Part shown: in pieces, positions 1-12,909 of the stretch | Numbering within the stretch: position 1 is the first letter of the stretch | Layout: each line of letters begins with the position of its first letter | Source of the DNA: Strigamia acuminata | Taxonomy: Eukaryota > Arthropoda > Chilopoda > Geophilomorpha > Linotaeniidae | DNA length: 64,000 bases | NCBI GenBank assembly: GCA_949358305.1 | Contig: OX442316.1 | Location: 6,572,001 to 6,636,000 of the forward strand | Direction of reading: 5' to 3' | The notes under the pieces: generated by a model | What the model was told of the DNA's origin: nothing | Database searches by the model: none | What the model saw: only the letters and a program-made list of their open reading frames with translations | Position numbers and translations under genes: made by a program

Positions 1-3000
1 GGCATTGAAGAAGACGATATGGAAGCGAGGACCAAAGCTGCTCAACATAACGAACAAAGGTTACCTGAATTTTTTATGGAGGACGATGAAAAAGTTGAAG
101 ATGAGGAAGTGGACGTAGAACGCGTCGAAGAGGAAATACACGTCGAAGATGATGTACACGTCGAAGACGACGTACACGTCGAAGATGATGTACACATCGA
201 AGACGACGTACACATTGAAGACGACGTGCACGTCGAAGACAACATACACGTCAGAGACGATGTACACGTAGAGGATCTCGAGGACGAAGAAGATTTTGAA
301 GACGAAGAAGATTTCGAAGACGAAGAAGATTTTGAGGACGAGGAAAATGTCGAAGAGGGAGAACTTGTAGAAGAAGAGGAACTTATGGAAAATGAAGAAC
401 AGTTGGAAAATGAGGCACAATTGGACGATGAGGAAATTGTAGAAGACGAACATGAGGAATATGATGAGAATCTCGAAGACGGAGAACTTATAGAAGACGA
501 TGATCGTGTTGAAGATGAAGAACGTGTTGAGGATGAAGAAGTTCTAGAGGGCGAAGAACGAGTAGACGATGAACAACTTTTAAAAGACGCAGAACGATTA
601 AACAATAAAGAACATGTTGAATACGAAGAAGAAGAACGAGTAAACGATAAAGAACATGTTGAATACGAAGAAGAAGAAGAACGAGTAAACGATGAAAGTA
701 TTATTGAATACGAAGATGAAGAACGTGTTGACGATGAAGAACTTTCAGAGGGCGCAGAACGAGTAAACGATGAAGAACTTTCAGAGGGCGCAGATCCAGC
801 AAACGATGAAGAACTTTCAGAGGGCGCGGAACGAGTAAACGATGAAGAACTTTCAGAGGGCGCGGAACGAGTAAACGATGAAGAACTTTCAGAGGGCGCG
901 GAACGAGTAAACGATGAAGAACTTTCAGAGGGCGCAGATGCAGTAAACGATGAAGAACTTTCAGAGGGCGCAGAACCAGTAAACGATGAAGAACTTTCAG
1001 AAGGTGCAGAACCAGTAAACGATGAAGAACTTTCAGGGGACGCAGAACGAGTAAACGATGAAAATCATGTTGAATACGAAGATGAAGAAGTAGAAGAACA
1101 CGGAGAAGATGAACGAATTGATGACGAATACGTCAAAGATGATGAACAATTACACGACGAAAAGCATATTGAATATGACGATGAACAACTTGTTGTAGAC
1201 GAAGAACATGTAGACGAAGGTGAGCATGTTGAATGTGAAGAGCAATTACACGACGAAGCATACGTTGCGGATGAATTAGTAAAATCGAATGAGCTAGTGG
1301 AGGCAGTAGCAAGTATTAACAACAACGTCCAAAATTTATACTCAACGACCGAGCAAGATCCACAAACTATTGCTGAGGTTAACCGCATGGAAACTGTGGA
1401 GGGAGATGTCCTTGATATTACGGAGAAAATATATTCCGATGAAATTGAAACATCATCATCGTCGTCCTCCATGGAAGCCGGGGAAAACATGGCGGGCGAC
1501 ACAAATAACGAAGCGGGACAAATATATTCTTCCGCTGACGTAGAAGCATCGTCGTCGCCCGTTGCTCAGGTGGAAAACGAGGAAATTATGGAGGTTGATG
1601 TCGAATCGGCGGTAAATTCTTCATCGACGTGCGTTGCTGAAGTGGCGAATGCAAATATTGAAGTAGAAATCATATCCGAAGAGGTGGAAAATATGGAAGT
1701 GGTTGAAAACAACGTTGCCGCGGAAACCATTGACGGGGAGGTGAATAACGAAATTGTGAATATGTACTCGACGGCGGAGGTAGATGCACCTTCTCCACCC
1801 GTTGCTCAAGTGGAAAAGGTGGAAGATGGTGTAATTGATATAACGGAAGACGTGCACAATGCAAGTGACGATGATGTACAAGTGGTTCAGCCATGGCTCG
1901 TTGGGAATGAAAATAACGCGCATTCTACACAAATGAAAACGTATTCGTTGCCGCAGGTTGTTAAAGAGGAAAGAAATGTCAGTATAGAAGAAATTAAGCC
2001 TTGGCTCGTTGCGAATGCAAGTAATACGCATTTTACACAAGTTCCCAATGAAATCCCTCCTCCGGTAAGCAGAAAAATCGATTTTAATTGATAAAAATGT
2101 CTAAATTGGATAATTTTTAGGCCGAAACTACAACACAACCTGTTGAAGACGTGAAACCTGTCGGCGAGAACGACGTAGAAGAAATTAAGCCGTGGCTCGT
2201 AGGAAATGAAAATAATACGAATTCTTCGCAAATAAGTGCTCAAATTCCTCCTACGGTGTGTTTGTGTGTAGAAAATAAATGGTAATTGTTTGCATCGTAT
2301 TAAATGTTTATTATTTTCAATTTAGACGGAAGTTGTGGCATCAACACCTATCTTCAAGATATGCAAAATTGTTCGTTGTGCGGATGGTACGACCAAATAC
2401 GTCGACACGAATTTAGAGGAAATTACGACGGAAGATCGAGCTCGTATTTGCCGCGCAATGTTAGACAATCTCCCGCAAAAAGGTGCGTTGTTGGATTTAT
2501 TTTTTTTTATTAGTGAAATGTCATTTTGATAATTTTTTTCTATTTGTTTAGCGGAAACTCCTGCCGTCAGTAAAACAGTGGTCAGTGTTGTAAACAAACC
2601 ATCAACTTCGGAGCAAAAAATTGCCCCAGTTTCAACGTCAAACGGAGTCGTTTTGGCCACAAATGCAAATATTCTTAAAAACAATACTTGTCCAACAACC
2701 ACGAGGCCGGTCATACAGAAATACGAAGTAAACCTTCCATCCAAAGGAAAATTGGTTGAAAAATACAGGAAAATTGCGCCGAGACCAACGCCACCAGGAA
2801 CTGTAAACAATGTTAAGCCGGCACCGTCGAAGTCGAGTTTCGAGTCCGAAAGCCACGCGTGCAAATCCGAACGTTTTTACGACTGTAATGGATGCAGCAC
2901 CCGTTTTAAAAGCGAGTCGGAGTACGTGACCCACGCCGCGTTAGATCATCTGAAGGTGTCGCCGCATTTATTTGCGGCTAACATTACAATCGAGTGCAGG

Positions 3001-5198
3001 TTGTGCAAAGATGAAGTTACGTGGTCCGATTTGGTGACTGCGATGGAACATTTAAAGAGGCATAGGACTGAAACGAGCACGAAATGTGATAAATGTTCCA
3101 AGGTTGTCGCGCGGGATCACATTTACGCAACGAAGGAGAATGGGGACGTGTTGGTGGAGCGAAATGTCGAGTCGAATGTGATGGGAGATAAGGTGGTGGA
3201 AGAAATCATTGTCATTGGAGAGGGAAACGAAACGGATGGTGTGATTGTCGTGGGAGATAATGGTGGAAGCGCGGATGATACGGGGAAACAAAATAATGAT
3301 TTAACGAAAGATATTTCTTTGCCCGCTGAAAAAGCGCCTGTCACGATTTATAAGTGCCGGTATTGTTCGAAGCAGTTCAGGAAAAAGAGCATTTGTAAAA
3401 TGCACGTGTTTGCACATTCGGGTAAATTGAATTTTATTATAATTCGATGCAATTTATTAATTATTATTTTTTTGTTTTAATTTTTAGGACTTCGGCCGAT
3501 TTCGTGCCCGATTTGCGGGTTGACTTTTCATAGAGAAACGAGCCTGAGTCTTCACATGCAAGTTCACACGAAGCCGACGAAGCGTCGTGGAAAGAATGAG
3601 GAGAAAAAGGAAAATTCGGTCGTCGGGATTGAGGATGCGTCAAAAAGTGAAGCTATGGAGGTGGATTTGGAGAAATCGTCGAACGTTTCGAATGAGAATT
3701 CGGTTAAGAAAAAGAGGGGTCCGAATAAAGCGGCGAAGAGGGCGACGGAGAGCAAACCTGTTTTGTGCGACGCGTGCGGAGTGGAGTTTAAGAGTAATCG
3801 TCAGTTAAGTGTTCATCGATATCGAGTTCATAATGCGTCCAAGTCTCAAAGCAAAGTTTTCACCCCTGTCAAGTGTACGGAGTGTGGAAATGAGTTCCGG
3901 TTGGTTGTTTTGTTTTTAAAGTAGATTTTTATTTTATGTTTTTACCGTTCTTTTGTTTTATTTCGGATTTTAGTGGTGCATCTGCGCTTAAACTGCATCA
4001 GCAGCGGAAAATTTGCGGCGTAAAGTCGGTGTTGTGTGAACTTTGCGGGAAAATAGTTCCTACTGCTGGGCGATCTTTGTCCAATCACAGATATCAGTTT
4101 CACAGTAAAAGCAGTGAAGCGGAATCGAAGAAGAAAAGTGTGAAAAAAGCGACGGAAGAGAATAGCGAAGGTTTGAAGTGGCTTTTGGCCTTTTCTATTT
4201 ATTTCTAATGTCTTTTTAATTTAATTTTGGGTTTCAGGTGCCGTAAATCGAGTTGATGCAGCAAATGTAGACGTAACAAATGCAGATGTAACGAATGCAA
4301 ATGCGAATGTAATTGTAACGACCGTGGAGGCGGCGCCGAAGAAAACTAAGAAATTTGTTCCGAAAAAATGCGAGCATTGTGAATTCATGTCCACACATTC
4401 AACGAGTTTGAGAGCACATTTGGTTAACAAACACAATTACCCTAAATCACGCAAAAGGCCTTATAATAACGAACCGATCAAATGTGATAAGTGCGACCTG
4501 ATGTGCAAGTACGTTTTTCTCAGACCGCATTTGTGAATTGTATTTAGATTGTTGAATTTTTAGAGGTCCGTCGGCGCTGAAAATGCACCTCAGTCGGTTT
4601 TGTTTGGGAGGAAAAACGATCGAGTGTTCGATTTGTCAAAAGACGTTTAAAGATCGGAAGAAATATTCCACCCACAAGTACAACCACAAACCGTCGGTCC
4701 CCGGAAAGGGGAGGCGAGGTCGCTGTAAAAAAGGTGTGTTTTCAAATTATTTTTATTTTTTTAAAAAAAAAGTTAAATTGTTTATATTCACTAGCTGATA
4801 AAGATACAATCGTGCCGGACGAAGATTTAGACAGCGGATCTAAATCCGACGATCAATCGCTGCAAATAGCAGTGGACAGCATCGCCGACGACGATAAAAA
4901 CACTGTGATGGAAACTGCTGGTGTTGCGGAAGCGAAGGAAGCAGAGGTTGCGATGGAGGTGGACAAAAATACGAATCCACATTTGGTACAGATGGTTGGA
5001 AACAATGCGGAGTTAAACGGACAAACGATACATTTAGTGCTAAATCAACATATTGAAGGTAACAATGTGGAGATTCCTCAGTTAGGAATGCAAGCACCCG
5101 GTTTGCAACCGAATGTTACGTATTTTCAGTTGTTACTCACTCCTAGCGGTGAGAATGTGTATGTCCCACATTATGACCAAGTTAATTTTGATAGTTAA
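1..5198 (+). CDS. Acidic multi-C2H2 zinc-finger protein, 5' partial
   Basis: Nuclear DNA-binding or chromatin protein by its domains; exact role unknown. Exons as read: (1)19-2064, 2121-2255, 2326-2482, 2552-3421, 3488-3899, 3974-4170, 4238-4508, 4564-4733 and 4795-5198; every join keeps frame. The frame is open to base 1 with more acidic codons, so the ATG at 19 is probably not the true start. From base 19 the product is about 1553 residues. The first ~480 residues are almost wholly Glu/Asp/Val repeats (HVEDD units, then nine ELSEGA units). Then come three PWLV modules, and ten finger-like motifs from about 2875 to 4690, e.g. CRYCSKQF and CPICGLTF. Two fingers (around 3880-4015 and 4480-4610) end in Cys instead of His. 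The C-terminus is acidic and Gln/Asn-rich. A polyA signal AATAAA lies near 5300. I do not recognise a named orthologue. Confidence 0.85.
721..1044 (+). repeat. 36-bp coding minisatellite in the acidic exon
   Basis: Nine in-frame head-to-tail copies of a 36-base unit encode 12 residues each, of the type ERVNDEELSEGA. Copies differ mainly in their first residues (ERV, DPA, DAV, EPV), and the last carries ELSGDA. The near-identity at DNA level indicates recent unequal expansion within the exon. A looser five-residue array (HVEDD/HIEDD) lies at about 140-270. Confidence 0.9.
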
Positions 5199-5863
5199 TG
5201 TTATTTTGATTTTTTTTTTGGTCTTTGTTTAACCATTACTTGAGTTGTAATTATTATTTTTTTCAAACGATCACTACCGGTTCGGTAATGCAATGTTGAA
5301 TAAAATATTTAACATTTCCAGAAATTATTTTATGTTTTTGATTGATAAAACAGTTTCACCTGATTGCAGCGGCGTGCAATTATTATTTTTTAAATGTTTT
5401 TGTTTTTAATATAGTTTTTCAATTTACAAACTACCAAACTCGTTAACCTCTAACAAGTACTAACGTTTGGGATCTAGACTTGACAATTCGAGCTAACAAT
5501 TTTGGTCCGGTAGCTGATTTAACAGTAAAAAAATGGGTAAAACTTGAGCCATGTTTTGTTTTTTTCGATTTGTTCAAGTACGTAATACATCATTTTTTAA
5601 AACCGTATTTAAATTTATTAAAACTGGAAGATGGAACAGACGCTCATCGTAATTCGAGTATGTCATGTACAAATGACCTCCTGCAGCACATTCTCGGTGG
5701 GTGTGATAAATTTTTTATTTTTTTGTTTTTATATATTTGATGAGGGGAAAACACGATACTTCAAACGATGCTATTTCATAACGACGATTTATAACCTAGA
5801 AGTAATCATCTTTATTTTAAAAAACAAATTTACACGTTTAATAGGATTAATACCTGATAAAAG
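5199..5863. other. Convergent 3' spacer between zinc-finger gene and Csk
   Basis: The two genes converge here. It holds the 3' UTR of the zinc-finger gene, with AATAAA near 5300. A TTTATT near 5811 could be the Csk polyA signal read on the minus strand. I see no supported coding exon or RNA gene in the rest. Confidence 0.5.
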
Positions 5864-8136
<2,273 letters not shown>

Positions 8137-8140
<4 letters not shown>

Positions 8141-8160
8141 CCCCGAAGTCTCCAACGCAT
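8137..8160 (-). promoter_or_regulatory. uORF overlapping the Csk start codon
   Basis: In the predicted 5' UTR exon (8126-8170, acceptor AG at 8171-8172) an ATG opens a seven-codon reading frame. Its TGA overlaps the main ATG as ATGA. Such an arrangement could reduce or couple initiation at the Csk start. This is read from the sequence only, and transcript evidence is needed to show that this UTR is used. Confidence 0.45.
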
Positions 8161-8170
8161 AGCACAGTAT

Positions 8171-9329
8171 CTGTAAATAAATTAGCGAGGAAATTAATTA
8201 ATTTGTTCCTAATAAATTAATCGCCTTAAGTGGGTAAATGGCATTTCAACTCCCACGCTTATTCGAGTGAATTTAAACTATCGATTTGTTGGTTTTTTCG
8301 CTGCGTGTTTATCGCTGGGGATTTGCGCTTGAGATGCATTTAAACGAGTGAAGGGGAAATTGGTGCAATTTCTTGTATAAATAGATTTATTCCGTTAGCA
8401 ACTGTTTGATACTTACAAAGTTACATAAAGGACCGAGTGTTGTTTGTTATCATCAAAGATAGATAGATCTCCCTCGGATTTTACGAAATCTTTGAAAAAC
8501 ACCCCCACAAACAGGATGAGGAAAGGCTAATAGTCCATATTCATAAAATTAAAGCGTGACGTCAGGAATGTTCTTAAAGCAAAGAATGATGTCATCTCAG
8601 CGCCGCCAAGGTGCATTGTGGGTAGAGGGATTTATGCTTGGGCAGACTGGTGTGTCACATTGCTTTTTTATTTGTATTTGTATTTTTTTTTCTTTTTAAA
8701 CGAAAACAAAATGACAACTTTATTATTATTCAGTATTCACAAATAATTTGAACTGTATTTTTTGACATTTCAATCCATCATCTCTTTGAATTATGAATTT
8801 ACAATAAAAATTAAGAGATATATATAAGTAGTGGAACATTTTATTCACATCATGCAGATAACAGATTGACTAGAAAGCACCGGTTTCCCTGAACTCTTAA
8901 CAATATGTTTATAAAAATCAAAAAATGGCACAAAACCGCCGTAAAGTGATACAGGTAGAATCAATCAGTCAGTCATAACGAAACTCCGACAAAAAAACCG
9001 GCAAATACATTTCCACAATTTCATTCTAACGAGATTATTTATACCTGTACATGCATATCAAGAAAAACTTCGAAACTGATAAATAATTTAATACATAAAA
9101 AAGAAAAGAAATTAATCATCCAAAACACTCCAGATTGTTCACTCAATCCTCGTCTATTTATACCAATAACACTAAGTTCAGTTCCTTGCATCATCCAGTA
9201 TATATATTTACCAATCCTCTTACAACACTGATTAAAATAGAAACAAAAAAAAATACTACTTGGTTAAAGAAACCAAACAAACAAACAAAAAAAACATGTA
9301 AAAATTTTAATAACATGTACAAAACGTAA
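8171..9329. other. Csk upstream region and FEM1B 3' flank
   Basis: This holds the Csk 5' intron or promoter and the 3' flank of FEM1B. A palindromic CRE (TGACGTCA) is at 8557-8564, near GC-richer sequence around 8580-8640 that could be the core promoter. No supported coding exon is seen. Confidence 0.4.
8557..8564. promoter_or_regulatory. CRE palindrome TGACGTCA upstream of Csk
   Basis: Exact match to the full cyclic-AMP response element palindrome bound by CREB/ATF proteins. It lies about 420 bases upstream of the Csk start codon. A single 8-base match in an AT-rich genome is suggestive only. Confidence 0.3.
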
Positions 9330-11303
9330 TCACTCGTAACTCAATCTAGGAACTCCGTGGAGTTCAATGAAACTTTCTAGAGTTTGCGGTACTTGACCCT
9401 GATAAGAAACATTAAACTTGCGCACTGCTTTAGCTGCGATACACTTAAGACTTAATTTGGACTGAGTTCTCAAAATAATCTCGGCAACACCAGTCGTCGC
9501 AGCTTCAAACGGCGTCTGTCCCTTGTAATTTACAGTGTCCATATGGGCCCCACCCTCGATCAACGCCATTATTATCGAATGGAGTGTGAGAAAGTCGGTG
9601 ATGGGTTTCTGATAAGTGACAATTAAATGCAGCGGGGTGTTCCTGTCCTTGTCAAGGGCGTTTACATCAGCCCCGCACTTGATTAGTAGCTTGGCAGTGG
9701 CTGCGCAGGGGAAGTTGCAAACGTCATTCGTGTGAAAATCGTCCACGACCGTGTCCGAATGCGCGATGAGATGCAGCAGCGAATACTCGTGATCTTTAGT
9801 CGCCAAATAGAGAGAATTTAATTTGTACACAAGTTTATAAATATGCGTTTCTTCTTGCTTCGTCGCCTTCTTAATCAATTTCGTCACTAAAATAAGTAAA
9901 TAGAGAATCGTCAAAATATTTCCATCCATCTCGTCCCTCAGCGTCTCCTTCTCGCTGTCGTAAATCGTCGGCAGTTTGATCTGGTTGCGCTCCAGCTCCA
10001 AAACGCCTCTTTCGAGCACCTCGCTCAAAAACTCGAACGGCAGATCCACGCCGACGTGAATCATCTGACAGAACACTTGCACGAATCGCAGCAGGTCCTT
10101 GGCGACCGACAGACGGCTGTTTTGGCGCAGGCGCAAAGCGTGCATCCACAGCTCGATGCACCGGTCGAATTTGCAGCAATCGGCGAACACCGCCCCGCGA
10201 AAAATCACCGGATGAGGCACCTCGGGATTGTGCGATCCAAGAATCCTCTCCCGAATCACGAGGCTCTCCATGTGCAACTTGTTGTCGTTCGCGCTGATCG
10301 ACTCGAGCTCTTCGACCGTGTGGCATTCCGTGTGATTCTCGTACGCTTCCACGTAAGGACACGCCGGCTTCAGCACCGGCAAGCACCCCGGATAAAACCG
10401 AAGCTCCATCCCTCGACGCAAATACGTGTACGCCTTGGCCAAGTTGTAATTCTCCTTGTCGTTAGCGAAAGAAGCGCCGAGCAACTCCAAAGCGTCGATT
10501 CTCTCTTCGTGCGACACCTTGTCCCGCGAAACCAAGAACTCCACCACGTCCGCTTGAGTTCTTTCGGCGGCGGACACCAACGGCGTCATCCCGTATTCGT
10601 TTCGCGGCATGTTCGCGCCTTTTTCCAGCAGATCTCGCACGATCTCCACGTGGCCGCACTCCGCCGCGAAGTGCAGCGCCGTCGCGCCGCAGTGCGCTTT
10701 GGTGTTGGGGTTGGCGCCTTTCTCCAGGAGGTAAGACACGACCTGAGTGTGGCCTTTGAAGGCGGCTATCATCAAGCAGGTGTTGTTGTACTTGTTGGCG
10801 ATGTGGATGTCCGCGTTGTATTCGACCAGGTATCGCACGATGTCGAGTCTGCCGTCGAAACAGGCGGCGCGCAGCGGAGTCGAGTTCGTTTTGGTCGGGT
10901 GGTTGATGTTGGCGCCGTTTTTCACGAGGTATTTCACGACGTTTAAGTGGCCGGCTCCCGCGGCACACCACAGAGGACTGGCACCTTCGATGACGTAACC
11001 GTCGAAACGAACTATACCTTCTTGTTCAATGATTGGCTGGAATTTCGTTAGTAACATTTTTACCACTTTTTCGTGTCCGTTGCGTGCGGCGATGATTAGT
11101 GGCGAGCATTTTTGTCCGTCTTCGTCCGTGATGTGACTCAAGAGGTAAGCGATTTCGTGATCGGGTTTGTCTGCCAGGAGGGCGAATAAGGTGATGGCCA
11201 TTCCATCACGAGCTGCGAAGTAGACGCGTTGTTTGAGCGATTCGGATGTCGTTTCGGTGGTTGTTAGCGAGGAGCTTCGGTATAGGAGGGAGTCGAAATC
11301 CAT
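9330..11303 (-). CDS. Fem1b: FEM1B, CUL2 E3 ligase substrate receptor
   Basis: One uninterrupted exon of 657 residues, close to FEM1B (about 627). FEM1 proteins are substrate receptors of CUL2-RBX1 ubiquitin ligases and recognise C-terminal degrons; FEM1B also acts in the reductive-stress response. N-terminal ankyrin repeats run from about residue 25 to 270 (SPLIIAARNGHEKVVKMLL, STPLRAACFDGRLDIVRYL, NTCLMIAAFKGHTQVV, ATALHFAAECGHVEIV). A helical/TPR-like middle follows (LHMESLVIRERILGSHNPEV, DLLRFVQVFCQMIH), then two more ankyrin repeats (ADVNALDKDRNTPLHLIV). The C-terminal VHL/CUL2 box is about residues 610-650 (LSLKCIAAKAV). The Cys of TKAHCGATALHF at about residue 205 matches the reactive cysteine of human FEM1B. 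An N-terminal stretch of about 25 Ser/Thr-rich residues is longer than in vertebrates. The absence of introns in a genome of intron-rich genes suggests an ancient retrocopy or intron loss. Confidence 0.96.
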   Translation of the reverse strand: MDFDSLLYRSSSLTTTETTSESLKQRVYFAARDGMAITLFALLADKPDHEIAYLLSHITDEDGQKCSPLIIAARNGHEKVVKMLLTKFQPIIEQEGIVRFDGYVIEGASPLWCAAGAGHLNVVKYLVKNGANINHPTKTNSTPLRAACFDGRLDIVRYLVEYNADIHIANKYNNTCLMIAAFKGHTQVVSYLLEKGANPNTKAHCGATALHFAAECGHVEIVRDLLEKGANMPRNEYGMTPLVSAAERTQADVVEFLVSRDKVSHEERIDALELLGASFANDKENYNLAKAYTYLRRGMELRFYPGCLPVLKPACPYVEAYENHTECHTVEELESISANDNKLHMESLVIRERILGSHNPEVPHPVIFRGAVFADCCKFDRCIELWMHALRLRQNSRLSVAKDLLRFVQVFCQMIHVGVDLPFEFLSEVLERGVLELERNQIKLPTIYDSEKETLRDEMDGNILTILYLLILVTKLIKKATKQEETHIYKLVYKLNSLYLATKDHEYSLLHLIAHSDTVVDDFHTNDVCNFPCAATAKLLIKCGADVNALDKDRNTPLHLIVTYQKPITDFLTLHSIIMALIEGGAHMDTVNYKGQTPFEAATTGVAEIILRTQSKLSLKCIAAKAVRKFNVSYQGQVPQTLESFIELHGVPRLSYE

Positions 11304-11553
11304 CTCTGTTGGCAGACACTAGATTAAAATATAAATATTACGTGATAGAAGATATATAGCAGACCAAGGAGTTGGAAAAACAACTCCTTGATCGGACGCA
11401 TGCGCTCGAATGGGACGAAGCCTTGTGGTGGTAATTTGAATTAGATTTTGTTTCGGGTTTTGGTTGTAGATGGCGGGGTTTGACTCGGCACAAATATGAT
11501 TTTTATTCATTTATTTCAAGTGGTTTGCGTCAAATTTGTGTTGTTTTGAGAGG
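11304..11553. promoter_or_regulatory. Bidirectional promoter spacer
   Basis: FEM1B and the coiled-coil gene start 250 bases apart on opposite strands, so this spacer must hold both core promoters and 5' leaders. No canonical TATA box is seen in a convincing position. Mixed-composition DNA around 11385-11470 is the likely core. Confidence 0.45.
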
Positions 11554-12584
11554 ATGGAAGCCGAATTTAGAATGTTGGATATGTGTGAATCGGGTTAGTT
11601 GGTTTGGAACTAATTTTTAAAGATTTGGATTTGGGATTTTTTAACTGCCATTTTTTTTTCTTCTAATTTCTTGTGTTTGTAGAGTACGAAGAGAAAAAAG
11701 AGACGTTGAAAATACTTCGGAATAAGCGAGAAGAATTGTCGGATGCTGTGCAGCTTGGTTTGTATTTGTTGGTTTGTATTTGTTGGTTTTTAATATTTTT
11801 ACGTGAATAAGAATTTAATTGTATTTGTTTTTTACAGGTGAAAATAGGATTTTACAATTGGATGCGCAGTGCCAGAATTTCGACGATAAAGTCAAAGTTC
11901 AGTTACTGCAAACGATTCAAAAAGAAAATTCATTTAATGCTTCTAAACGAGCGGGATTTCAAATGTCGAAATACATTCAACAGTTGGTTACGGAGATGGG
12001 AAACGAAGAACTGGCATCTGCTCGTGATGTGTAAAAGATTTTCGTTGTGTATCGATTTTATTTAGAAAATTGTTTTGAATTAATTCACATTAGTGACGGT
12101 TTTGAGGCTGAAGTTGACAAATTGATTAATTTGTTTAGAGATGCTGGAATATTTTATGTGCGTTTAAATATATGCTTTTTAAGGATTTTGTTTAATTGAG
12201 TTTATAAAAATTTAGGGAATTGATAATTTGTCGAACGAGAAAGATTTTATTCGCAAGAAAATGGAGGAACAGACGAAACTAAGTATTAATTTTGTTGTAA
12301 ATTTTGGGGGGTATTTATAATGTAATATATAAATTATTTTTTCACTTAAGAAAAAGAATTTGAGAAGAAGATCTGCTTCTACAAAATGAAAATATCTTCA
12401 ATTCGTGACGAGTTTAATAATAGAAAATTGCATCCAATTCAGTAAGTTAGCATCAAATTACCCAAAAATAAAATATATAAATATTTTTTCTCATTTAAAA
12501 TCTATTTTTAGGAATTTATTTGAACAGGAAGCTCAACTTTGCAAACAACAACTCGAAATTGTAAAATCTCAATACTCGTATTGA
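11554..12584 (+). CDS. Small coiled-coil protein of unknown function
   Basis: Seven short exons join in frame: 11554-11593, 11683-11757, 11838-12030, 12094-12157, 12216-12282, 12351-12441 and 12512-12584. The product is 200 residues. It begins MEAEFRMLDMCESEYEEKKE, is almost entirely charged and helical with heptad-like spacing, and has no signal peptide or membrane segment. A conserved-looking patch near residues 85-125 (FEAEVDKLINLFRDAGI) interrupts the coil. Length and organisation resemble small kinetochore or ciliary coiled-coil proteins, but I cannot assign it to a family. The ATG at 11554 is the first good start after the divergent promoter. Confidence 0.7.
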
Positions 12585-12909
12585 TTTTATCTATTTAATA
12601 TTTTTTATTGTTTCGTTCGCATTTTATTTTTTCGTTTCAATTCCTTTCTTTAACATTTAAGGGAGTAATAAATTGTTTTTTAAAGGTTATTTTTGACATG
12701 TTACTTTCAATTTCAAACTTCCATTTCGCGCTCCATTAGTGTTAGTGTGCGAACTTTCAAGGCGGCATACCAGGCGGCGCCACATGGCAACCGTCGTCTG
12801 GCGTTTTGTTAGGTCGAAAGTTCGCGAATATTCCGTTGCATTTGCGATTTCGTTGTTCGATAATTCCCAAACCCGCTTGTCGTGAAACAACACGTTCAAC
12901 TGAACCAAT

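Noticed and set aside
42-605. Long minus-strand open frames (Ser-rich and Phe/Val-rich) opposite the acidic exon
   Set aside because: They are antisense readings of GAA/GAC-rich coding repeats; composition is an artefact of the sense strand.
9871-10998. Several 80-300 residue open frames overlapping FEM1B
   Set aside because: FEM1B is a full-length conserved protein in the other frame; the overlaps are Arg/His-rich shadow frames of GC-rich codons.
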